Shown in pieces: positions 1 through 9,530 of a DNA stretch of 64,000 nt (positions within the stretch are counted from its first letter, which is position 1; each line of letters starts with the position of its first letter). This DNA comes from Neorhodopirellula pilleata. Its GTDB lineage: Bacteria > Planctomycetota > Planctomycetia > Pirellulales > Pirellulaceae. A program made the position numbers and the translations under genes. Under the pieces are notes generated by a model. That model was not told where the DNA came from and searched no databases. It saw nothing but the letters and a program-made list of their open reading frames with translations. The stretch spans positions 27,728 through 91,727 of the forward strand of contig NZ_SJPM01000001.1 in assembly GCF_007859915.1 (NCBI RefSeq). Direction: 5' to 3'.

Positions 1-74
1 CGATTCTGGGGGAGGGGGGCGTTGTGCGCGGTCGGTCAAAATCAGACTCGCAATCCGCTTCGCTGCGTTTCGCA

Positions 75-326
75 ATGGCCAAACCTCAAAACGCAGAACC
101 GATTTCGTCCTTGGTGAATAATGCGGGATTAGTCACCCAATCAATGTGGGTTTTTGGTGGATTGAGCGGAATAGTTTGGCTGTTAGTACTGATATTGCCT
201 TTTTGTTTCAGAAGTAAATCAATTCACCCGAAATTTCATATTCACATAGTCTTGGTTTGCCAATCGCTTTTTTCCGCAATCCAGTCTGGTGTTGGTTTTC
301 TAATGATTTTGGGAAAACAAGTTTGA
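75..326 (+). CDS. small two-TM membrane protein, hypothetical
   Basis: An 83-residue ORF read from the ATG at 75; an earlier GTG at 24 would add 17 polar residues. It shows two hydrophobic stretches, about residues 25-45 and 55-80, separated by a short basic loop, as in a small two-helix inner-membrane protein. No family is recognised. It sits at the left edge of the window, convergent with the rhamnosidase gene, and the 88 bases between them show nothing clear. It may be a genuine small protein or a chance hydrophobic ORF. Confidence 0.33.
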   Translation: MAKPQNAEPISSLVNNAGLVTQSMWVFGGLSGIVWLLVLILPFCFRSKSIHPKFHIHIVLVCQSLFSAIQSGVGFLMILGKQV

Positions 327-414
327 GTGTTTGATTCAAGAGTGGGCTAACTGGCCGCAAAAGCGGTTGCCCGCTCAACCGGATCAATAACCGCGAGCGC
401 TGTTAGTCTGCTCG

Positions 415-3400
415 TTATTCTGTGCTCGAAGTGGTTATTTGAACCGGACCGAGGAGACCCGAGGGTTCAAGACGCCAATTCTTATGAACGTGGATATTGG
501 TTCTCGTCACTCGCTCGTTCGGCGGCAAGGTGCGATCACCTATCAATCGATTGCGCCAACTGTTGACGACTTCAATTTGAAGTTGGTTTTCTCCTTGCTT
601 GACCGCATCACGGACACGAACCTGGAAGGGTGGTCGCCAGACAATGCCGAGGTCGGTTCCATTTAAGTGGACGCGGGCGATTCCTACATCCTTGACAGAG
701 CCTAGTTCGATCGCCAGATCCTTGTCTGCAAAATGTTCGTTTACAAAGAAGTTGGTTTGGTAAACCGCCTTGCCGCTGTAGTATTTTACACGCGGGTCTT
801 GATGATCGGTCCAGCTTGTTAACTCATCAAATCGGATCGGTTGCGATGGGCCTCCCCAGCGATCTTCAAAGCTAACGAACCAGGGACCCTTAATCGATTG
901 TAATGGCTGCCTGGCAGGAAAATTCGGATGGTCTGTCTTAATACTCGTGGTTTGTCGGTTCTTGAATAATTGACGGAAGACAACAAACAAGCTTCCGAAC
1001 GGATCAAGTTTCATCGGCACTTCTGTGCCACCCGCCACCGATCGAAACTCGCTTGCTTGTCGAATCGATCCGTCCACCGCATCCCAAAATTCGGGTATCT
1101 TTCCTTCACATCGAAATGTCGCTTGCCCCTGTACTTCTTTCCCATTCGGCTCGGAGACAAAATAAATATCCACATCGCCAATCCGGTAATGAATCCAATT
1201 GAACTTGTCACTTTTTGTCGTTTCGGTTCCGCAGGAGGGGGCAAACTTCACATCCGAGCTGATTCCGTTCTGATGCAGCCAATCACGAGCCGTGATACCC
1301 CAGGCAACCCGTCCGTCACCCACGTTACGTGAACCACTAGACTGGTCGGCTTGATGATGATTTCCCCACAGATCACTGGCGAGTTCCTGGAACCGTGCGC
1401 GTCCGACCTCGCCGCCCTCCAGGCTAACCGCCCGCTCGGGGCGAGGCCCGATCACTGTCCCGCCGGCACGTACGAGTTTATCGATCGCGATGAGTGCACC
1501 CAACGAGAGTACACGATGATCGGGTAAAACAAGAACGCGATACTGCATACCAGAAGGTAGCGAAAGCATGCCGGATTCGTTGACCGTCAGCGACGATGTA
1601 AGCAACTCTTCGCTGAGAGTGTCGTAGTCGAAGTCGGGCAACGCACCAGCCGGGTCGGATTCTTTTAGCGTAGCGATGTTTGGAATGTGATCGCCGTAGT
1701 AGTAGACTACGTCGGCGACGAAATCGCCCTGTTGGGCGAGATACTGACAACGGCGAAAGTAGTCGATGATGGCAAACGATTCGTTCCACCAAGTCACTTG
1801 AGGATTGAAGTGTGTGCCAGCGAAATATTCTTGGCCTGGCAAGCCCATTTCCCTTGGCGAGCACGTGAAGGTGTGATTGAACAACAGATTCAGGCCTGAG
1901 CAGAATTCGTGATCGAAACTTGGTTTCATGGACGACCAAGGCACATCATTCCAATGAGGACCAATCGTAGTGAAGCCTTCAGCACCCACCAATCGTTTGC
2001 CGTACGTATGAGCAGCCGACGCCGCTTGCTTGACAAAAAAACGCTCTGTCGCATCAGGGCGGTGTGGTGATGGCGACCAAAATTCGCTCATCATTATTTC
2101 GCTACGACCGTAGTTCTTCAAACCGTCTAGTGGTCCTGCATGCGGACCAGAGCACTCGGGGTGAGTGGCCATGCCGCAGCGTTCAGCCAATCGAGACAAT
2201 TGTCCGTAGTGGTCACCAATGCGATCGCCGATCGTTTTGCGAAAGTCAGCCAGGAACGCATTGGAAGAGACTCGGCTATCAACAACATATCCTGCCAAAA
2301 CGGCCAACCATGGTTTCGGATCGTAACCGCGACGTTGATAGAACGTTCGATCGAATCCCGGTGACCAGTTCATACCGCCTCCTTCCCAACTATCCGTGTG
2401 AACATAGCGCAGCGTCTTGCCCGCCAACGGCCCGATCGCCGCGAGCAGCGGTTCGACTTGACGATCCCAATAAGCGTCAAGGGAAGCCGGGTTCATGTAG
2501 TCCAGCACTCGGCCATCCCAGCCCTCACTGTGAGTTGAGACTTGTGCGCCCGTGTTGGTATGTCCGATTCTCAGGACCACCCAATCTCCTTGAGGGGCTT
2601 GCCATCGGAGCATTCCGTTGGCTGCCATTTTCGCGGAAAGCTCGACAATCTCCGCAGGCCGAATCACCGACTCCTCTGGAATCACGGGAACGTTTTCCAA
2701 CAGAAATCGGCAATCCGGTGCAGACTTCCCTAGCTCTTGCGTGGCACTCTTGAGTGCTAGGTCGGAGATTGGACGCTTTAACACATCGTCACCAACCGCT
2801 ATGTCGGGAAGAGAGACTTCGACAACCTGCACATTGCGAGCGAATCCATTGATCGGTTTGGGATCGTACGCCTCTGTAAAAAGCAGGCGAATAAATCTCG
2901 CGTTACGAGGCTTGAAGTTCGCCTCAAGCCGCTGGCCATCCTTCAGCGTTGCCTCGTGTACGGTGACATAAGTTTGATTGTCATCGGACAGTTCGATGAA
3001 GCAGCAACGCGGTCCAAAACGTTTTCGACCCTGTAGCGATAACTTAGAAACTTTCGTCTTCTCGGAAAGCTTAAGGAGTAGCGATTGTGGCGACTCAGGT
3101 CGGGGTGAGCCATCGGATACCCAGTACGTATTGAAATCTCCGTCCATGGCATACTCCGCGTCAGAATTCTCGCTGGTCGAAGTAGCTTCCAGCTCGCAAA
3201 GGATTCGATCCGATGGTGCCCCCTCTTCGTTGGCGAATTGTGGCTTGGGAAAGGCCAACACGGTGACGTCTTGATAGAACTCACGCTTCTTCGGTTGCGG
3301 AAGCACCTGTTGAACCTCGCTTGGTCCCCGAACCACGATTTCGGACCAAACCAATGTCTGGGTCGCTTCTTCTGCGGTGACGTCAGGACCGCCGAGGTTC

Positions 3401-3786
3401 CAACCGCTCTGGATATTAAGGCTCAGTTCAAGGTCCAGCCGATTCGCCTCGCGGCACGCATGGCCAAACAATTCTGTCCAAGGCTGAGATCCGAATGTGG
3501 GTCCAGCGGGAACTCTGGAATTCTTTCCTTGGCTGCTGCCATCGGCGTCAAAAATGAGAGCTCCGTTAAACCCTTTCGCCTTCATCTGCTCTAAATCACG
3601 AGTGATCGATTCTTTGTTGACGTTTCCATTTAACCACCACCAGAACGCTCGAATTCCAGCGTCGTGTGGGGGACGACGAAATCCGTCGGCTAATTCATCC
3701 GCCCGGGCTGGCGGTAGGACGAACCAACACGTGATAAGTACGATCGAACAAAGAACTTCTCGATCCGCACGGAGAGAATGAGTCAT
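415..3786 (-). CDS. GH106-type alpha-L-rhamnosidase, secreted
   Basis: A large secreted glycoside hydrolase of about 1123 residues, probably releasing terminal L-rhamnose from polysaccharides. The chosen ATG at 3786 overlaps the stop of the upstream isomerase gene as ATGA, and is followed by a signal peptide ending near PPARA. The mature protein opens with the GH106 hallmark RAFWWWLNGNV, where substrate-facing aromatic residues cluster. It then carries an F5/8-like discoidin stretch around residues 190-330, a TIM-barrel core with DSWEGGGMNW, HPECSGPHAG and NHTFTCSPREMG, and a C-terminal beta-sandwich with HLNGTDLGIVWRPPF. Length matches the family (about 1000-1150). It is the last gene of a unit with the isomerase and the RhaT-like symporter. 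The GH106 assignment is by motif recognition; galacturonate- or fucose-linked substrates cannot be excluded. Confidence 0.85.
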   Translation of the reverse strand: MTHSLRADREVLCSIVLITCWFVLPPARADELADGFRRPPHDAGIRAFWWWLNGNVNKESITRDLEQMKAKGFNGALIFDADGSSQGKNSRVPAGPTFGSQPWTELFGHACREANRLDLELSLNIQSGWNLGGPDVTAEEATQTLVWSEIVVRGPSEVQQVLPQPKKREFYQDVTVLAFPKPQFANEEGAPSDRILCELEATSTSENSDAEYAMDGDFNTYWVSDGSPRPESPQSLLLKLSEKTKVSKLSLQGRKRFGPRCCFIELSDDNQTYVTVHEATLKDGQRLEANFKPRNARFIRLLFTEAYDPKPINGFARNVQVVEVSLPDIAVGDDVLKRPISDLALKSATQELGKSAPDCRFLLENVPVIPEESVIRPAEIVELSAKMAANGMLRWQAPQGDWVVLRIGHTNTGAQVSTHSEGWDGRVLDYMNPASLDAYWDRQVEPLLAAIGPLAGKTLRYVHTDSWEGGGMNWSPGFDRTFYQRRGYDPKPWLAVLAGYVVDSRVSSNAFLADFRKTIGDRIGDHYGQLSRLAERCGMATHPECSGPHAGPLDGLKNYGRSEIMMSEFWSPSPHRPDATERFFVKQAASAAHTYGKRLVGAEGFTTIGPHWNDVPWSSMKPSFDHEFCSGLNLLFNHTFTCSPREMGLPGQEYFAGTHFNPQVTWWNESFAIIDYFRRCQYLAQQGDFVADVVYYYGDHIPNIATLKESDPAGALPDFDYDTLSEELLTSSLTVNESGMLSLPSGMQYRVLVLPDHRVLSLGALIAIDKLVRAGGTVIGPRPERAVSLEGGEVGRARFQELASDLWGNHHQADQSSGSRNVGDGRVAWGITARDWLHQNGISSDVKFAPSCGTETTKSDKFNWIHYRIGDVDIYFVSEPNGKEVQGQATFRCEGKIPEFWDAVDGSIRQASEFRSVAGGTEVPMKLDPFGSLFVVFRQLFKNRQTTSIKTDHPNFPARQPLQSIKGPWFVSFEDRWGGPSQPIRFDELTSWTDHQDPRVKYYSGKAVYQTNFFVNEHFADKDLAIELGSVKDVGIARVHLNGTDLGIVWRPPFQVRVRDAVKQGENQLQIEVVNSWRNRLIGDRTLPPNERVTRTNIHVHKNWRLEPSGLLGPVQITTSSTE

Positions 3787-5303
3787 GGATCCGATACCAC
3801 CTTGAGGTCGATGCCCATCAACGTGGCGACTTTTTGCATTTGCGATGTATTGTGACCGACACTCATCGCCGCATGATGCGTCGGCGACAGCGAATACCAT
3901 CGATTCATCATTTCACTCGGGCCGCGATCAAACTTGACGTGTGTCATTGTGTTCCCGATTTTTAGAATCGGTGCCTGGATCGCTTGACCCTGATTGCTCA
4001 GGAATCGAAGGCGTCCGTCGCCGATTTGCGTCAAATTGAGCGTCGTCACCGGACCTTTTCGTACGGTTGCTTCAACACTCACACCGGTGCCCCATTTTCC
4101 ATGGTACAAACCCATTCCCCGGAGGATCGGCTTTTTATCCGCAATTCCGATGTGGAACGGACCGTCGTGTCCGAGAATGATTGTTCCATAGTGGTAATCA
4201 CAGGCGACCAGTTCGATATAACTCCCCCCGACGCCGAGAATGTCGCAGATCTTCATCGCGATCGCTGTTTTCATGTCTCCCTCGCCGCTGCAGGGGATCC
4301 CCTGGGCGGTCAGCAGTGAGTGGCCCAAAATAAACGCTTCCTGCAATTGTTCGAATGCATTGCCTTCGCTTCCGCGATAATAGTAAGTCAGGGCATCCAG
4401 ATCGAAGTCGCGGACGAGTTTCTCTTGCGCAACTGCGACTTGACAGGCAACATCGAGTTGCTCTGGACGCGGCTTTCTCGCGAGCGGATCGGTAGGCGAA
4501 TCTTCGCTAACTTCAAACATCTCATAGACCTGTTCGAGTTTAGCTTTTTTCTCTGATTCCGTCACACTCTTGAGGCGTCTCTCTAGATCGCACATTTCCA
4601 ACACTTCCACATGCATTCCGGTTTGTGCAGTCAGCATGGTGAAATCGCTGTACATGTCTAACATTCCTGGATAGGTGTGTCCCAGGAACCCCATTCTCCC
4701 TTTCGCAATCGTCCGCTTCACATTGGCCGCCCGCACCCACTGATCGATCTCTCGCCATGCTGCAATCGATTCAGGATGCTCCGCAGTATCTTCGTCTGCC
4801 ACCGAGATGGCGGGCGTCTCACTTTGGCCGAGCAATCCTGAAATCAAATAGAACTCGATCCCACTGCGATTCATTGCATTCGCAATTTCGGGAACACAGC
4901 AACCGACACAATGTGCCAACCATTCGCCTGTCATGGTTTCGTCATAGTTCATCGCCGCAGTCGGTTGAAGATTCAGCACCACGACGGGGACACCACATTG
5001 CCGTGCAATCTGGATGTGCGAAGCGCTCATCGCATAGGTTGCGGCGTGACAAAAGATCAGATCAACATCTGCGCAACGGAAACGTTGAACCGCCTTTCTT
5101 GCACCTGCCTCTTCATCGATCATTCCCACATTGGTGACTTCACCGCTGAGTCCAATGCGATCGGCGAGAAATCGGTTGTATCCCAGTAGTCGATCGAGCA
5201 GCCCTTGAAACTGATCCCAATAGTGTGCGTGTCCAATCGAATACAGTCCGATCCGAGGCCGTTGAGATGGTTTGATGGGCGCTAAGTCCAGGGGTGGGGT
5301 CAT
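3783..5303 (-). CDS. L-arabinose/L-fucose isomerase-family protein
   Basis: A 506-residue cytosolic protein of the AraA/FucI aldose-ketose isomerase superfamily. The N-terminal half has the Rossmann-like face (IGLYSIGHAHYW, DLIFCHAATYAMS, VPVVVLNLQP). The C-terminal half has the metal-site type segment (PCSGEGDMKTAIAMKI, GSYIELVACDYHYGTIILGHDGP) and a late histidine-rich loop (SPTHHAAMSVGHN). Acidic and histidine residues suited to Mn binding are present, but exact ligands were not aligned. It lies 12 bases after the RhaT-like gene and overlaps the rhamnosidase start, so it probably handles the sugar freed by that enzyme, likely L-rhamnose or a related deoxysugar. A classical RhaA, kinase and aldolase are absent here. 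Substrate is inference. Confidence 0.75.
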   Translation of the reverse strand: MTPPLDLAPIKPSQRPRIGLYSIGHAHYWDQFQGLLDRLLGYNRFLADRIGLSGEVTNVGMIDEEAGARKAVQRFRCADVDLIFCHAATYAMSASHIQIARQCGVPVVVLNLQPTAAMNYDETMTGEWLAHCVGCCVPEIANAMNRSGIEFYLISGLLGQSETPAISVADEDTAEHPESIAAWREIDQWVRAANVKRTIAKGRMGFLGHTYPGMLDMYSDFTMLTAQTGMHVEVLEMCDLERRLKSVTESEKKAKLEQVYEMFEVSEDSPTDPLARKPRPEQLDVACQVAVAQEKLVRDFDLDALTYYYRGSEGNAFEQLQEAFILGHSLLTAQGIPCSGEGDMKTAIAMKICDILGVGGSYIELVACDYHYGTIILGHDGPFHIGIADKKPILRGMGLYHGKWGTGVSVEATVRKGPVTTLNLTQIGDGRLRFLSNQGQAIQAPILKIGNTMTHVKFDRGPSEMMNRWYSLSPTHHAAMSVGHNTSQMQKVATLMGIDLKVVSDP

Positions 5304-5315
5304 ATTCGCTTGGTG

Positions 5316-6365
5316 CTAAGAAGAAACTGAATTTCCAAAGCCGATGAGAACCGTCGAACCGGTCAGAGCAATGAGTCCAGCCCAAACATACGCTTTGGTG
5401 GTCGCGCTGGTCCCTTGCCACTCATGAAAGACGATACCCCAGAGACTGCTGAACAGGATGACGAAAGACATGTGAATCGTCCAGCTCGAGAAGTCGTATT
5501 GTTCGCCGAGCTTAGTTGTCCCCATTCCATAGAAAAAAAACTGGAAATACCAAATCAAGCCACCCAGTATGGAAAGCCCGTATTGGGAAAATTGCTTCTT
5601 GGACGTGCTCTCTTCGTATTTTCCTAGGTAGTCTCCATACGATCGATTTTTAATGTTGAGATAAATGCACCAGCAAGCGTTGCTCGCCAGTCCGCCCAAC
5701 AAAATGACCACCAAAACGGCATTATTAGAAAAAATCTCTGCCGTACCTGATGCTTTCGCTTGATCGGCAATCGGTTTTCCGGCCGCTAAACCGAATGCGA
5801 AGCAGGCGCTGAGGACACCCGCCATCGAGGCGACAAGAAATCCTTTTTTCATCGCGAATTCCGAGAATGGATTTGCTTGCGCCTCCGCTTCCTTCCTCAT
5901 CCCCGCGACGCCACAGAGACTAATTCCGACAAGGCAAAGGAAGACGCCACTAAGCACTATCAATCCTGAACGTGTCGAAACAATGGCTCCCATCTGACCG
6001 CTTGCGATCGGTGGCATAAGCGTTCCAAATACCATGCAGAACCCAAGTGCGATGCTGTAACCCAACGCCATGCCGAGGTAACGTACTGACAATCCGAACG
6101 TGAGGTTGCCCAATCCCCAAAGCATCCCAAAGCCCACACATCCAAGCCAAGCCGAACGCGGGCTGCCTCGCAAAACACCGATTAAGTCAGAAGTGGTGGC
6201 CGAGGCAACGAACCATGGAACGATCAACCATGCAGCCGATCCCATCACCAACCAGCTGCTTTCCCAATGCCAAGCTTTGGCTCGTTTCAGAGGCGCGTAG
6301 AAGCTGCCCGCAGCTAACCCTCCCATCGCGTGCAGGAGAATTCCCAATGAAGGATTGGTAATCAA
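5316..6365 (-). CDS. rhaT: RhaT-type L-rhamnose/proton symporter
   Basis: A 349-residue inner-membrane transporter with about ten hydrophobic helices. It matches the RhaT family from its N-terminus (GILLHAMGGLAAGSFYAPLK, then KAWHWESSW), and further on has GMLWGLGNLTFGL and the C-terminal GGLIWYFQFFFYGMG. It should import the rhamnose released by the downstream rhamnosidase by proton symport. The start is a TTG at 6365: an in-frame stop lies just upstream, and no ATG precedes the conserved first helix. It is the first gene of the minus-strand sugar unit and is divergent from the AraC-type regulator. Confidence 0.86.
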   Translation of the reverse strand: MITNPSLGILLHAMGGLAAGSFYAPLKRAKAWHWESSWLVMGSAAWLIVPWFVASATTSDLIGVLRGSPRSAWLGCVGFGMLWGLGNLTFGLSVRYLGMALGYSIALGFCMVFGTLMPPIASGQMGAIVSTRSGLIVLSGVFLCLVGISLCGVAGMRKEAEAQANPFSEFAMKKGFLVASMAGVLSACFAFGLAAGKPIADQAKASGTAEIFSNNAVLVVILLGGLASNACWCIYLNIKNRSYGDYLGKYEESTSKKQFSQYGLSILGGLIWYFQFFFYGMGTTKLGEQYDFSSWTIHMSFVILFSSLWGIVFHEWQGTSATTKAYVWAGLIALTGSTVLIGFGNSVSS

Positions 6366-6552
6366 GTTTCTGTTTTCCTAGACCATTGCATCGCACAGAG
6401 AGCTTTCATTCGTACCGAAAAACTATTGATTTTAGGGATTAACTTATTGACCGGCGGAACATCCAAGGACATTCTTATTGTTGTCGAAAAAAACTTTGCG
6501 GGAATGCAAAAAATGATCCAAGTATTGCACTTTCTGACCGGCCTCTGATCTC
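6366..6552. promoter_or_regulatory. divergent control region of the rhamnose locus
   Basis: The 187-base gap between the divergent rhaT-like and AraC-type genes must hold the promoters of both. It is AT-rich compared with the genes. It holds an 8-base direct repeat TGACCGGC at 6448-6455 and 6535-6542, and an imperfect inverted pair ATGCAA/TTGCAC around 6504-6529. Either could be an operator half-site for the adjacent AraC regulator. No convincing -35/-10 pair was assigned. Confidence 0.3.
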
Positions 6553-7455
6553 GTGAAGCATACCTCTGAAGGTTTCGTTCGATACGTTCCACCCTCTCCA
6601 GAAGGCGCGCGGTGGGGGCTGCAAGTCACTGATTGTGGATGGACGCACGTCGCGCCAGACGCGAGGTATCCCCCTGGGCAACATCCCGACAGCTATCGCT
6701 TGGACCGCAAAGGAGGGCGGATGCTGGAGGAAGGTCAGTTCGTGTTGATTTCAAATGGCAGCGGCAGTTTCTGGAGCGAACCGACGGGGGAATTGGCCAT
6801 TCGGGCAGGAACGGCATTCGTCGTATTTCCAGGGGTCGCCCATTCCTATCGACCTGCAAAGCGAACGGGCTGGCACGAGCATTGGGTTGGGATCATCGGG
6901 CCGATCGCAGATCGCTTTTGGGATGACTTGTTTTCTCCTGCTCAGCCTCTCATTTATGTTGGCGAGGATAGTCGATTGGTATCGGCGTTCCGTAATGTTT
7001 GCGAGCTTGTTGAGTACCTACATCAAGGCTCTCAGGGATTGCTGGCGGCCAAGTCGATGGAAATCGCCTCAATGCTATTCCAGAAGACGCTGCCTCAGCG
7101 TAGACACGAAGACGAACATGCTATTGGAAAAGCGTGCATGATGATGGTCGAGTCGCTACATCAGCCGATCGACTTCAAGCAATTTGCAGCATCGGTCGCG
7201 ATGAGTTATTCCGTGTTCAGGCGTCGCTTCAAAGACCACACCGGAATGGCACCTAACCAATACCTACTTCAATTGCGACTCGAAAAAGCCAGTCGGTTGC
7301 TAAAAAACACGACGCTTAGTGTAGAGCGAATCTCTGAACTCGTCGGTTTCACTTCGGTAAGTTACTTTTCGCGTTTTTTTAAGGAGCATACCGGAGTATC
7401 TCCTCTTCGATTTCGTTCGCTCTCGCATCCTCTTTCTGCGGTTGACGACGAGTAA
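6553..7455 (+). CDS. AraC-family transcriptional regulator (likely rhamnose-responsive)
   Basis: A 300-residue regulator starting at GTG 6553. Residues 1-165 form a cupin-like sensing domain with an HEHWVGI motif. Residues 195-290 form the AraC double helix-turn-helix: MSYSVFRRRFKDHTGMAPNQ for the first part, then SVERISELVGFTSVSYFSRF with the usual FKEHTGVSP ending. It is divergent from the rhaT-like/isomerase/rhamnosidase unit, which suggests it activates that unit in response to L-rhamnose, as RhaS or RhaR do. The ligand is inferred from context only. Confidence 0.9.
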   Translation: MKHTSEGFVRYVPPSPEGARWGLQVTDCGWTHVAPDARYPPGQHPDSYRLDRKGGRMLEEGQFVLISNGSGSFWSEPTGELAIRAGTAFVVFPGVAHSYRPAKRTGWHEHWVGIIGPIADRFWDDLFSPAQPLIYVGEDSRLVSAFRNVCELVEYLHQGSQGLLAAKSMEIASMLFQKTLPQRRHEDEHAIGKACMMMVESLHQPIDFKQFAASVAMSYSVFRRRFKDHTGMAPNQYLLQLRLEKASRLLKNTTLSVERISELVGFTSVSYFSRFFKEHTGVSPLRFRSLSHPLSAVDDE

Positions 7456-7703
7456 TACGCTTTCGTGAGCCTCCGATTCGATTGCCGAATGAGCCCGGCA
7501 ACTGGCCAAATAATGAAAAAGAAAGGTCAGTTAAGTCATGGCATTGGGGAAATGCCGGTTCTAAACTCGTCTTATTCAAGTTTGGCTGGCGCTGGAAGCG
7601 ATTCAGCGGCTAGGTCAATTCTTCTCATTTTCAGCCTCGGTGTTCATTGGTGCCGAGCACCAATGCTGGCGCCTTGTTTCTTCCTCATCCTATAGGGTGC
7701 TCT
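7456..7703. other. gene-free spacer before the DUF1559 gene
   Basis: A 248-base intergenic stretch after the AraC gene. No repeat, terminator or conserved ORF was recognised. Its 3' half should hold the promoter of the DUF1559 gene, but no clear box is visible. Confidence 0.4.
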
Positions 7704-8969
7704 ATGAAAACTAGATCTCGAAGCCAGAAAGGCTTCACACTTGTTGAATTATTGGTCGTTATCGCGATTATCGGGGTGCTTGTAGGATTACTGCTGCCGG
7801 CTGTACAAGCCGCCCGTGAAGCAGCACGTCGCATGAGTTGCAGCAATAACTTTAAGCAAATCGGGTTAGCACTTCACAACTACCACGCCGCCTACAACAA
7901 GTTGCCGATGCAAATGGGTGGCACTTTCGCTCAGCCTAACGGCATGAGTAATCCGGGAACTGCCGGCGCACGTCAGGCCGCCAACAACGTAATGCTCTTG
8001 AGTTTTCTTGTTGGCATTACACCCTTCATGGAGCAGCAGGCTCTTTGGGAGCAGATCTCAAATCCGAGCATAAAGCAATACAATGCTGCGGACCTGACTG
8101 CAGCGACAGCTTGGCCACCGATGGGCGGACCACCGAACAGTGGAGATTATATTCCTTGGCGAACGGAGATTCCTGGACTGCGATGCCCAAGCGATCCTGG
8201 CACCGGCGAACCTGCTTTAGGGCGCACTAACTATGCGGCGTGCTTGGGCGATTCGGTTATTCGCTCCCAGCATGGTCCGGTGAATACTCCAGCAGGCGGA
8301 GCCATCTGGGACCTTAGTAATTCGGGGAACCATGAACAGTCTCGTGCGTCCTGTCGCGGAATGTTTGTTCCTCGATATTCTACCAGCTTTCGCGATACAT
8401 TAGACGGCCTTGCCAACACGGTCATGTGTGGCGAGATTCCGACCGACTTGGGTGATCGAGACAAGCGAACGATATCCTTTCGAGCAGGAACTGCCATTTT
8501 CACAAATCCAGCTAGTTGCCGCACTCCTGCTAGGATCGATCCGGCGCGACCTCAGTTCTGGGCACCCGGAGTCGTCCAAGCCACTACGGCCGCGCCCGCT
8601 GCGAATCAGATCGAGCGTGCAGCTCAGGCCCGCGGATATCAATGGGCAGATGGCCGTCCGCTGGACACAGGTTTCTTTACAATTCTGCCTCCCAATTCGG
8701 AGCTATGTGCTGAAACGACCGAAGGCCAAACTATGACCGCGTCAGCCGGAAGTCGTCACCAAGGTGGTTGCCATGTTTTAATGGGTGATGGTGCCGTAAA
8801 GTTCGTGACCGATAGCATCGAAGCAGGAAGGAGTACTGCACCCAATGTCGTCTTTGGCGGTACGGTCGTTGGTCCGCCCTCCAATCGTCCCGGCTCACCG
8901 AGTCCTTATGGACTTTGGGGATCGCTGGGCACCCGTGCTTCTAAGGAAGTTATTGACAAAGAGTTTTAA
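7704..8969 (+). CDS. DUF1559 pseudopilin-like protein
   Basis: A 421-residue surface or periplasmic protein of the planctomycete DUF1559 (SBP_bac_10-like) family. The start at ATG 7704 places a short basic leader ahead of the type IV prepilin motif GFTLVELLVVIAIIG and its hydrophobic helix. The family signature AAREAARRMSCSNNFKQIGL follows, then a large extracellular part ending with the H-x-G motif HQGGCHVLMGDGAVKFV. Processing by a prepilin peptidase after the Gly of KGFTLVE is expected. These genes are present in dozens of copies in this phylum, and their function is unknown. Here a small lipoprotein gene follows 200 bases later. Confidence 0.93.
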   Translation: MKTRSRSQKGFTLVELLVVIAIIGVLVGLLLPAVQAAREAARRMSCSNNFKQIGLALHNYHAAYNKLPMQMGGTFAQPNGMSNPGTAGARQAANNVMLLSFLVGITPFMEQQALWEQISNPSIKQYNAADLTAATAWPPMGGPPNSGDYIPWRTEIPGLRCPSDPGTGEPALGRTNYAACLGDSVIRSQHGPVNTPAGGAIWDLSNSGNHEQSRASCRGMFVPRYSTSFRDTLDGLANTVMCGEIPTDLGDRDKRTISFRAGTAIFTNPASCRTPARIDPARPQFWAPGVVQATTAAPAANQIERAAQARGYQWADGRPLDTGFFTILPPNSELCAETTEGQTMTASAGSRHQGGCHVLMGDGAVKFVTDSIEAGRSTAPNVVFGGTVVGPPSNRPGSPSPYGLWGSLGTRASKEVIDKEF

Positions 8970-9169
8970 CATCTGTCGCAAGACATGGTCATAAGGACCT
9001 TAGCCGCCAGTAAACTCTTTTCATGTTTAATTGATGAGCTGGCCTTTGTGTCTGAGTTCCAGTTCTTGGTTTGTTATCCAATGCGTCGGAGAACTCAACG
9101 TTCTTCGACCATTTTTGTTTAATATTCAATCACGTTTCCCCGCAATTTCAATGTTATCGGAGAATTTCA

Positions 9170-9304
9170 ATGAAGACAATTCGTTTTGTAGCTCTGTCGA
9201 TTGTGATCGCTTCTTTCGCCTTCTCCACCGGTTGCTCTCAACCGAGTGAGACAACCGTAATAGAAAGCTCAGCCGAAGACACATACATTGATCCATCTGA
9301 GTAA
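9170..9304 (+). CDS. small secreted lipoprotein
   Basis: A 44-residue protein starting at ATG 9170, with a purine-rich CGGAGAA just upstream. It has a Lys-led hydrophobic signal (MKTIRFVALSIVIASFAF) and a lipobox ending at FSTGC, then only about 20 acidic, Ser/Glu-rich residues. Very small lipoproteins of this sort commonly follow DUF1559 genes in planctomycetes. No enzymatic domain can fit. A role as partner of the DUF1559 protein is inferred from position only. The gaps before it (8970-9169) and after it (9305-9530) show nothing recognisable. Confidence 0.75.
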   Translation: MKTIRFVALSIVIASFAFSTGCSQPSETTVIESSAEDTYIDPSE

Positions 9305-9530
9305 ACTGCACATCCCAATGTACGTTTTCTTGTGTCAGTTCCGAAAGAACGGTCGCGAGTCACTTCTGTGTCGACGAACAACCTCACTCTAAACTCGCAA
9401 GTTGTTGTAGAGGGGAGTTGCCGGAGCATTCACCGTGAAAATCGACGTCGTTGTTCACCGGTTGAACTCGAAATGTCCAAGTCCGCGCGTACATACAGCT
9501 TCGGTCGGAATCACAGCTGACAGATCTAAG

